A stretch of 41,063 nt of DNA, taken from CAYOXM01 sp964407925. Lineage in GTDB: Bacteria; Patescibacteriota; Patescibacteriia; SG8-24. Position numbers and translations under genes: made by a program. Of the stretch, positions 1 through 9,900 are shown piece by piece. The notes beneath the pieces were generated by a model. It made no database searches and was not told the origin of the DNA. It worked only from the letters and a program-made list of their open reading frames with translations. The DNA lies in NCBI GenBank assembly GCA_964407925.1, contig CAYOXM010000012.1, positions 1 to 41,063 of the forward strand, in the 5' to 3' direction. Every line of letters begins with the position of its first letter. Positions within the stretch are counted from its first letter, which is position 1.

Positions 1-141
1 CAAAACAGCCTCCGCGGGGCGGTAAAAGACGTCAAAATGCTAGAAAAAGCCTTCGTTGAAGCAAAAATATCCCCGCACGACAGGCCGGAACGACTCACTG
101 TCGAGGCGTGGCGCTCGCTTGCCGCAGCACTTACGCCGTAA
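1..141 (+). CDS. rsmA: C-terminal end of 16S rRNA dimethyladenosine transferase (partial)
   Basis: The window opens inside a coding frame that runs from base 1 to a TAA at 139-141 and gives 46 residues. The tail contains KMLEKAFVEAKISPHDRPE followed by RLTVEAWRSLAAAL. This closely matches the end of RsmA/KsgA proteins, where a lysine-rich helix is followed by 'x-AGIDPxxRPExLSxExxxxLAxAL'. The family dimethylates two adjacent adenines near the 3' end of 16S rRNA during 30S maturation. The SAM-binding domain lies outside the window, so the call rests on the C-terminal signature only. The frame overlaps the apparent upstream extension of the next gene, which argues that the next gene starts well downstream. 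Confidence 0.72.
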   Translation, partial: QNSLRGAVKDVKMLEKAFVEAKISPHDRPERLTVEAWRSLAAALTP

Positions 142-178
142 GGCGAAACATGGTACGCTCCCCATAGGGAAAAATCCG

Positions 179-207
179 TGGACGCCCTTATTTTCGGGTG
201 TTATAAT
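179..207 (+). promoter_or_regulatory. Sigma-70-type promoter before the secretion operon
   Basis: A perfect -10 box TATAAT lies at 202-207. A -35-like TGGACG lies at 179-184, 17 bases upstream. The -10 box overlaps the first plausible ATG (206) of the following gene. If it is used, transcription would begin near 214 and translation would have to start at GTG 221 on an almost leaderless message. Confidence 0.5.
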
Positions 208-943
208 GCGCACAAACCTTGTGACCGAGTGGAAGAATTTCTCCACGCAGCAGAAACTGGGTCTCGCGGTTTTTGTCGTCGTCGGACTCGCGACCGCCGT
301 GCTCGGCTACGCCCGCATCAGGAAGAACATCGCTCTTCCGTTCGTGCGGAAGGAGGGCCTCGTTTTCAAGAGCGCCGAGGAACTCGAGCAGGAGCGCGAA
401 CAGAAGATGAAAGTGCTGGACACCGACAAGGATTCGTTAAATGACTACGACGAGCTCTACGTGTTCAGGACCAGCCCCTTTCTTGAAGATACGGATTCCG
501 ACGGCATTAACGACGGGCAAGAGGTGTCGACGAACAGCGATCCGAACTGTCCGAAGGGGAAGACCTGCCGCCAGCCGCGGCTGTCAGCAGCTCCCGACGC
601 GACAACGTCGGCGTCTCCGGGCATTACGCCGCCAGCCACTACGACGCCTGGGGCAAAGAGCGACGCCGAACAGGCGGAGCTGGTGCTGCGAGCCATCGAG
701 GAGACCTTCGGCGACCCCGCGACGCTGACTCCGGAGATCATCGCGCAGAAATTGGAGGCAATGTCGTCGATCGAGCTGCGCGGCTTCCTGGCGAAGGTGG
801 GCATACCGGAGAACGCCCTCCAGAAGGCCGATGACGCGACGTTGCGCAAGCTGCTCACGGAATCGCTCGCCGAGATTTCCACCTCAGCCCAGCAGCAGAC
901 GCCGCCGGCCGGAGGACAAACGCCGCCGTTCGTAGTGCCGTAA
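206..943 (+). CDS. Membrane-anchored protein with thrombospondin type 3-like calcium-binding repeats
   Basis: This 245-residue protein has one N-terminal membrane segment (about residues 19-36) followed by a short basic stretch. Two acidic loops follow: LDTDKDSLNDYDELY (about 71-85) and EDTDSDGINDGQEV (about 94-107). Their DxDxDGxxDxxE pattern is that of thrombospondin type 3 / EF-hand-like calcium-binding repeats. The rest is a Ser/Thr/Ala/Pro-rich linker and a helical C-terminal region with no motif I recognise. The frame is open further upstream to 56, but that stretch overlaps the end of rsmA. ATG 206 has only a weak GGGTG upstream. GTG 221 is the alternative start and fits the promoter better. 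The gene leads the secretion operon, 24 bases ahead of the giant protein, so a structural or adhesive role at the cell surface is plausible but unproven. Confidence 0.7.
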   Translation: MRTNLVTEWKNFSTQQKLGLAVFVVVGLATAVLGYARIRKNIALPFVRKEGLVFKSAEELEQEREQKMKVLDTDKDSLNDYDELYVFRTSPFLEDTDSDGINDGQEVSTNSDPNCPKGKTCRQPRLSAAPDATTSASPGITPPATTTPGAKSDAEQAELVLRAIEETFGDPATLTPEIIAQKLEAMSSIELRGFLAKVGIPENALQKADDATLRKLLTESLAEISTSAQQQTPPAGGQTPPFVVP

Positions 944-967
944 GGACATAACCTAAAGAAGTCTGTG

Positions 968-3900
968 ATGACGACTTGGCAAAAGAGCGGAAAGAAAAGG
1001 TTCGGAGCCTCCGTCCTGCTGTTTCTTTTCGCCGTCGGTTTCGGGGCCACGACGCTTTTCTCAGCGCCGAAACCGGTCAACGCGCAGGTTTCAGTCCTGA
1101 ACCCCGACATCATGGCGTGGTATCAGGGTAGTCTTGCCAAGGAATCGGTTGGTAGCGCCATTCTCGAGGCAGCCGTGGTGGCGCTCGTCAACAGCACGAA
1201 TTATTTCGCGCAGCAGATCGCCTACCAGATGGCGCTGTCGATTCTCGGCGACTGTCCGGGACAGAAAAGCTGCTGGGACAGCAAGGCGATCGGTCAGATG
1301 TTCCGTGAGGCGGCCCTCGGCGCCGTCGGCGAGGCGATCGGCACGCTGAACGAGGAATTGCAGCTTCAGAAGCTCGGTTTCGACCTTTGCCGGCCGAATT
1401 TGAACATGGCGCTCAAGATCCAGCTCGGCCTGCTCGACGAGTTCAAACCGCCGCCGCCGAAGTGCAGCTGGGAGACCATCTCGAACAGCTATTCCGCGCT
1501 CGCCGAATCCCTCGACAGCGGACAGTTCCTCGAGAACATGAAGCCGCAGTTCGTCCCCGGCCAGTCGCCGATCGGCGTGCAGGTCGGTATCGTCGACGGC
1601 ATCTGGGTCGCACGCAAGGAGGCCGAGCGCGAAGCCACCATGAAACGCCTGACCGAGGCATCTTCCGGCGGCGGCTTTTCCGACCTGCGCGACCAGACTT
1701 CCGGACGCATCAAGTCCCCCGGCTCCGTCACCAAGGCCGAATTCGAATCAATGCGCAAGCAGCGAAGCGGCGAGGCCGGCCAGGAAGCGACGCAGCGCGC
1801 GAACGCCGGTTCCATCGCGGCAAAGGCGAGCATCGCCATCGGTTTGAACGCCGCGCAGACGTTCACGATGACGATCGTGTCCCGTCTCTGGAACAAGTTC
1901 GTGAACGGCCTCCTTTCGACCGAGGAACTTCTCGAGCTCCAGCCCGACCTCATCTTCAATCCCGAAGCGATTCTCCAGCCGCCGGGCGAAGAGGGTCTCG
2001 CGCAGATTCAGACGCAGCGCACGGTTTCCGCCGTTCCCGTCCGCGAAGCGTCCACGTTCGATCCGCTCACCGAGTTTACGGCATGCCCTGGTGTTGCCGC
2101 CGGGCCGAATAATTGCGTGATGGACACGCAGTTCGCGAACGCCGTGCGCGCTGGCGACGTCTTCGCGCTCACCGTCGAGGAGGCGCTGGAGAAGGGCCTG
2201 CTCCACAAGGATTGGCCGCTTATCTCGTCGAACGACAAGCAGAAGGATACGGATCCGTTCTGCTACTCGTCCTCCTACTGCGAAAGCAACCTCAAGAAGC
2301 TCCGCGCGTACCGCATCGTCTCGATCGGTTGGGAGCTCGCCGCGCGCAAGAGTTCCATCACGTCGCCGGCAACGCTCGGCGAAGTCGTCGCGGGCTTCGA
2401 CAAGTGCAACGCTTCAGGCGTGGCCGACGACGCCAATCCCTGGTGTCACCTCATCAATCCGAAATGGGTCCTCAAGTCGCCGCCGACGCAGTGCCGCGCG
2501 AAAGTGAACGGTCCGATTTTGTCGAGTTCGGAAACCAACGCCCGCCGCGAGGACTGCGTGGACGTGGCGACGTGCCTCCGCCAGGACGACGTCGGCGCCT
2601 GCATCGGCGGGTGGGGGTATTGCCTTAAGGAACGCAACGCCTGGCGCTTCAACGGCGACCAGTGCCCCTTCTATTACAATTCCTGCCGCAGCTTCAAGGC
2701 GCGCACCGGCGGGTCGGAAAGCTACCTGCTCAACACCGTCGATCACGGCGTCTGCAACGCCGACAACGTCGGTTGCGCGAAGTACGCCACGACGCTGAAC
2801 GCCGGTTCGTGCTCTTCGGTGTACTACTGCCTCGGCGGCACGAGGAACGGCCTGCGCTGCACGAATGACGGCGAATGCACCGGCGGGGGAGATTGCGGTC
2901 CCGACGCGTGCGAAGGCGGATCGTCCAACGGCAAATTCATCTCGACGCTCGCTCCCGGCCAGTGCGAAGCGGGCGGCGGCAGCGTCGCGAAGTACAAAGG
3001 CTGCCCCCTCGACGCCGGCTGCACCTGTGAAAATCCGGTGCCGACGTCGACGTGTTCGGTCGACAAGGGCAAGGACGTCTGCACCGACGATTTCGGCAAC
3101 GCCTGCCGCCTGAGCTACGTCTGTGGCTCGGTGAGCTGTACCTGCGAAATCAAGCAGTCCTGCCGCGCGATCAAGGGCCAGCAGTCCTGCACGAGCATCA
3201 AGGGCAACGACGCCGTCGACGGCGACGACTGGCTGCTCGATCCGCAGCGGTATTTCAACAAGAACGTCCAGAATTGCGCCATTTCCGACAACGGCTGTTC
3301 CGCGCTCATCCCGCTCGGCACCGGCGGCGCGCTCAACCTCGTCAGGAACGGCAGTTTCGAGGAACTCGAGGACGGCGATGCCGACGGCATCACCGACCAT
3401 CCTCGGTATTGGACGCCGTACGGAACGGTCGCCGCATCCGGCCCGGGATCGCTCACGAACGACGCGAAGAACGTCACGAGCGGCATCAACGCCGTCCGCG
3501 CGAAGAACATCCTTGCCGCCGCGAGTTCCGGCGTGTGCACGACCGGAAAATGCGGCGACGACAACGGCTGTACCTGCACGTCGGGTTCCTTCACCTGCAA
3601 GGTCATCAAGGGCAACACCCAGTGCGCGTACACGGACGGCGTGTCGCAGTCGCTCCTGCCCCTGCGCCGCAAGGTCACGTATACGATGTCGGCGTCATTC
3701 GCTCCCGACGCTGGCGCGTCGTCCACGACCGGCGCCATCAGGATCACGTTCACGGATTCCTACGGGAAAAAGGTCAACATCGGTCCCGATGACGTCGTTC
3801 AGTCGATTTCGTTCCAGCCCGACCTGTTCGGCGACCCGCAGGCAAAGACCGTCGCTCCGGGGAACCAAAAATGCGACCAGGACGGCGCGGGCAACCTCCT

Positions 3901-6900
3901 CTTCACCTTCAGTTCCGAGGCTGGCGTCGGGAAGATCCGGGCGAGCTGCACTTTCGTGATCGACGAGGAAATCAGCTACGGAACGATCACCGTGGGCGGT
4001 TTCAACGCGGTCGCCTTCGTCGACGACGTCCAGCTGGAGGAGGGGGCGGGAACCGCGTATCACGAGGACTATAACGTCGCGGTGAATCCGATGTACGCGA
4101 AGATTCCGCCGACGTTCCTCGGCTGCACGGGTGACGAGACCGAGCGCGACGAGTGCCTGGCTTTTGCGGGCATTTGCCGCGAGAACGAGGTCGGCTGCGA
4201 ACGCTACACTCCGACGAACGGCGATCCGGCGGTTCCCGGCATTACCGGTCCGCAGGATTCCTGCCCTGCGGAGTGCGCGGGATACGACGTGTTCAAGCAG
4301 GAATCGACCGCTTTCGACAACGTGAAATTCCCCGTCTACTTCATTCCGAAAACGGCGCGGGAGTGCAGCCAGTCGGAATCCGGATGCTCGGAATTCACCG
4401 ACCTCGGTACCGAAAAATTGGAGTATTACTCGGGGCTGCGCCTTTGCGAAAAGCCGTCCGATGATCCGAAGACCGTGTTCTACACGTGGGAGGGTTCGGA
4501 CTCGACCGGCTACCAGCTGCGCGTATGGAACCTCAAGCGCACCGGCTCCGAGGTGCTGAACCGCATGAAGCCCGACGGTTCCGTCGCCGCGAACGATCCG
4601 GCCAAAGTCGGCACCATGAGCGAAGTCGCCGTCGCGCTCGGTTCGGCGAACGCCGGGGTTGCCCCGTGCACCAAGCTCGATTCGGCGACCGCTTCGGTAT
4701 GCACGAGCATCGACACCGGCACGGGCGTCGACAAGAGCGGCCTTTGCACGCGTGACGACATCGACGCGGGAAACTTCGATTGCAGGGAGTACTACGACGC
4801 CGACGGCAACCGCCATTACCGCCTCGCCTCGAAGACGATCGTGTTGACCGAGGAATGCCGGCAGTACCGCATCACCACGTCGACGTTCGGCGATTGTTCG
4901 AACTCGAACGGGCGATGGGACCCGCAGCGCGCCCAGTGCATCTATAACGCCACCCCGAACGAAAGCGCGCGATGCAGCGCGGAAGGGAACGGCTGCAGGC
5001 CCTACAAGGGCAACGCGGCGTCGAACGTGCGCAATTCGGTGTTCGATTCGTTCGAAGACGGCGTGACCGACTGGTCCGCCGGCACGCAGTCGTCGGAATC
5101 CGTCATCGTCGGCGGCCATTCGCTCAAGTTCACCGGCGCGACGACCTCGAAACGGCAGGTGGGCGGCCTCGTGTCTCCTTCGCGCAGCTACTCGCTCTCC
5201 TTCTGGGCACGCGGTAGCGGGACGATCGAGACGTCCTTTGGCGCTGGCACCACCTTCGACTGCAAGCTCGCAGCGGCCTGCGAGGCCGACGAGGGATGCC
5301 CGTGCACGACGCCGACCGGCCTCGCGTGCGCGACCGTCGTGCCGAAGGGGAGCGACAAGTGCCCGATCGACGTCCCGACGTTCCCCGTCCCGACGCCTCC
5401 CGCCAGTCTCAACTTCAGCGACGACAGCGCTCCGACCTCCGCGCCGCCGGCGACCCTCACCACCGACTGGAAGCTCCACACGTTCGGTCCGCTCTCCGTC
5501 GATGACGACGAGTTCGGCCTGAAGTCGACGGTGCTGGTCTTCAAGAAGAACGGCGTTGGTGACGCGTACGTCGACAACGTCATCCTGAAAGAGGTCCAAG
5601 ACAACATTTACGTCATCCGCGATTCTTGGGTGACGCCGGCCTCGTGCGATCAGACGCCGCAGGGCGTGCCGTCGCCGCAGGAAATGCTCGGTTGCAAGGA
5701 GTACAAGGACACCGCGCAGAATACCGTGTACCTCCGGTCGTTCTCGAGCCTCTGCCGTGACCGTGCCGTCGGCTGCCAGGCGTATTCCTTCACCCAGAAC
5801 ACGCCGCAGAATTCGCGGGCGCAGACGTTCAACGCCGTTTGCCAGCTGAAGGATAACGCCGGCAAACCGCGCCAGTGCGGCCGGTGCACCAAGGACTGCC
5901 CCGCGGGCGGAGGCTCGTGTCCCTGCAGCGACGGGTTCACCTCCTGCAACGTCCCCGCCGGCGGCAAATACTGCGATGACAGCAATGACTCGTCGTTCTC
6001 CGGCGCCGCGTGCGTGTGCAATTTTGACCGCAAGGACTACGTGGCGTCCCAGATCGGCGCGCCGCAGCTCATCGGCGACGCGTGCCGCGTTGGCATCGGC
6101 GAGAGCGAGTGCCGTTTCTCGCTCGACCAGCCCGACCTCGGCACGCGCCAAGGCGACTTCCCCGACCGCGTGAACGTCTCCGCCGACCAGCGCATGTACC
6201 TCGTGGTCCGCGACGCCAACCGCTGCGATTCTTCGGCGATGGCCTGCAAGGCGATGGGCGTTCCGGAAATCGTGTACGAGGGAGAATGCCTCAACAAGGA
6301 CGTCTTCGGTACGGTGAAGGAGTGCCTCTCGGATTCCGGCTGCAAGTGCACCATGAACAACGCCGAGTGCACCATCAAGAAGGGAGAGACGTCCTGCATC
6401 GCATCCTTCGAGAAGGGCGTCGTGGGCCAGTGGAAAGCCGTCGCGCTCAAGGACGATCCCGCGGCGTACGAAAAGAACCTCTGTACCGTGCCGGCGCTCT
6501 ATTGCGAGGAGTACAGCGCGGCGGACGGCATCTTCTACTTCCGGAAGCCGGGCAACCGCGTCTGCGAGTACAAGGAAGGCATCACCGTCGGTACCCAGAC
6601 GCGCTACGGCTGGTTCCGCAAGAGCGCGGCCGGTGCGGACATCCCGTGCTATCCGGAGCTCGTCAAGAACGGCGAATATTACGCGCTATACAAGAACGCC
6701 GATCCGACGTGCGTGCTTGAGGGTGCTTCCGTCTGCAACAAGGACGAAGGCTGCCTGTGCACCATCCCTCCGGCGGCGACGCCGACCTGCCTCGTGCAGA
6801 AGGGGAACACCACGTGCGGCTATCAGGCATGGGCCGGCGCGTGCAGCGCGCAGTACGACCGCTGCGAGGAATTCGTCGACCCGGGGGATACGTCGGTCCT

Positions 6901-9900
6901 CAATCCGAGGGGCAAGCCGTACTACTACATCGCGAACAACAAGCTGGACCAGAAGTCGTGCAACGGCCAACCGAGCCTCGAGAACGGCTGCATCCTCTTC
7001 AACAAGACGAGCGACACGCGGCTCACGTACTCGTCGCCGGCCACGTACCTGAAGAGCGACGCACAAGCCAACGGCGGGCCGGTGGCGCCGATCGACTGCA
7101 ACACCGAAACGCGCAACCCGCTGTGCGAGAAGCGCTGCAAGGGCATCAAGGACGGTTCCTGCGAAACGACCAATCAGGCCTGCAGCATGGACGGTGATTG
7201 CCCTGCATTCGCGTGTTCCGGATCAAAGCAGCCCTGCACCGGCAAGCCTGACTGCGGTGGCGCGGAGACGTGTGACCCGGTCGCCAAAAAATGCCTCGGC
7301 CCCACGTTCTTTGGGCCGGGTTGCATCGACACGAACGGCGACGGCAAGGATGACGGCAAGGACGAGAGCAAGGTGTGCGGCTACGGCGAGACCTGCTCGA
7401 CGGAAAACGTCGCCTACCCCTACTCGTTCACCAGGAACGACACGAACACCGTGATCAGGGTGCGAAAGGACCGCGAATGCGCGGAGTGGCTGACCTGCAC
7501 CCTCAGCGAAACGAGCTGGGACGTGAACGAAGGAAAGTGGAAGAACATCTGCGGCGGCTTCGCCGGATGCTCGCAGAACCGCCAGGTCGGCGAGACGTCG
7601 GAATGCAGCAACTACGAGTATCCGTCGCGTCAGATACTGACGGAGTCCCTCTACCAGAAGCGCGATGTCACGTACAAGGGGCTCGAGTACGCCGGGTACA
7701 GCCTCCCGAACAAGTATCCCGTCCAGTACGTCGTACTCAGCAAGTCCGGCACCGGCGTGAACGGCAAGCTGTACGGCGTCGATACCGACGACGTGCCCCA
7801 GGAGTGCAAGAACGACGGCGAGTGCCCGAACGGCGCCCTCTGCTACGACGGTCGCTGCGCGTTCGCGCTTTCGGGTGGCCCGCTCGCGAACGTTGTCAGC
7901 AACCAGTCCTGGTGCCGCGGGTATCCGGAAGTCGATTCGCCGTTCAGCGGAAGCGTGGTGCAGGACAACGGCTTTAACTCTGACGGCACGCCGAAGGCGA
8001 TGAAGAGCGGCTGGTCTGGCGCCAACGTCTGCAATCAGGGCAACAATTGCGAGTGTTCATATGTGCGCGTGACCTGGGGGAAGGGCGGCGAATCGCGCTT
8101 CTACGGCCTGTGGACTCCCAATACGCCGCCGCCCGATAACGTATGCGTCGGCGGGCCCAGTGAGGGCAAGGCATGCGCGTCGAGCAACGATTGCGGCAAG
8201 GACGAAGGCGGAAAGTGCCAAGGCATTTTCGAACGCCAGTCGTCCATCGGTTGGGAAGGGTTCTGCGTCGACCCCGACTTCTCGTTCAACATCAATGGCG
8301 ACCAGAACCAGTTCGCCTGCAACCTGTGGCTCCCGGTTGACCGGCTCATCGGTACGCCGGACATCAACAACCAGAGCAAGGAGGCCGGTTATCTGCCGAC
8401 GCAGCAGAAGCTCCTGTATTGCAAAGTTGCAGAGGGCAATAACGCGAACGGCGGTTACGTGCAAAGGATTCTCGACCAGCCTTTCATCATCGGGGGCAGT
8501 GCGAGAAAGAATTACGATAACTTTGCCAGCGCCTGGGAGAACTCCTGCTGCGAGCAGGAGGGGCACTTCATCTCGGCCAGCATCGGCCCGGCGGCCGGGG
8601 TGTATTCGGCGGCGGCCCCGCCGGGCGGCCCAGGCCTGTCGCAGGCGAGGATCGCGGGCATCCACGTGTTCGGTTACGCCGCGGACGAAGACCAGAGCGG
8701 CTACACGGCCGACAACGGCGGTCCGTTCAGTTTCTACTTGCATCAGGGCAACAACTGGACCTTCGACATGAACTACGCGAAGGGCGAGACGCGCCCGCCC
8801 GGAGGCGAGTGGATCAACCCTTCGAACGAAACCGACCCTAACGGTTGCAAGAACAAGGTGGACAGCGGCTGGACCGGCATCGTCGAAGACAACGACTTCC
8901 CCGAGGACAAGTACAACTGCATCGCCATCAAGGCGAAATGGGACAACGGCAACCTCGCGGGTTTCTATACCGTGAGCGAATACGAGGCCGAAGACGGCGC
9001 GGACACGATTGCGATACCGGCCCAGATCGACCTTCTCTATCGCGAGCAGTGCGAAGAGCTCGCCGTCACGAGCGACAACGCGAAGGCCTTGCAGCCGAAC
9101 ATCGCGTGGACCGATCGCATGTACAACGGCACGCTCAGCGGCGGCGGGTTCAAGTACGATCACGTGTCGAAACGCTTCGACACGGGCGACGAAAGCCTCA
9201 AGCCCTACGGATACATACCGGTCAAGTTCTTCAAGTCGATGACCCCGCCCTTTGAGTTTGTGACGGGTAATCCCGTCGAGGACATCGTCTTCAACTGGAT
9301 CGCCCCCATCTTCACCTCCGACGGCGGCGCGCCCTACACGCAAATGGGCCTTGATGACGCGAACCCGCCGACCAAGTACGTGTTCAAGCGCGGCGCCAAC
9401 CTCGGCGGCGTCCCGTACTCGTGCAGGGGGCCGTGCGCAGGCACGTGGTCGAACCTCGGACCGAACGCGTGGCAGACCGGCGAAACCAACCTCTCGAAAC
9501 TGTTCGCCGTAGGTTGGCAGACGTACAAGTGGGCCACGAACCCCAACGGCGACCAGCGCAAATACGGACCCGTCGGTCCCGAACCGACGTGGGACCGACG
9601 TCTCGACTACATGACGGAGCTCAACGCGCCGAAGATCGTCGCTGCCGATACCTCGGCCTGCGAGGGTCCGGGCATCTGCCCCGAGGGTCCGGAAGGCCTT
9701 ACGGTCAACAAGGTCATGAAGGGCGACATCATCCAGCACGGCGGCCGTCTGCCCGTACGCATTCAGTACTACGCGTGGGCGGACAAGGATCACATGCCGA
9801 TCCGCCGCAAGGACGTGGATTTCGGCGACAAGACGTTCACGGTCTCCGGCGATCCGTCGTACTTCAAGAACCGCCGCGGCTGCGATACCGACACCGTGAC

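Noticed and set aside
56..205. Upstream extension of the first secretion-operon gene
   Set aside because: It overlaps the recognisable end of rsmA in another frame and encodes an Arg-rich stretch unlike the rest of the protein.
3695..6151. Open frame of 818 codons on the minus strand inside the giant gene
   Set aside because: Arg/Ala/Val-rich low-complexity translation, no start signals, and the plus-strand frame has a signal peptide and clear repeats.
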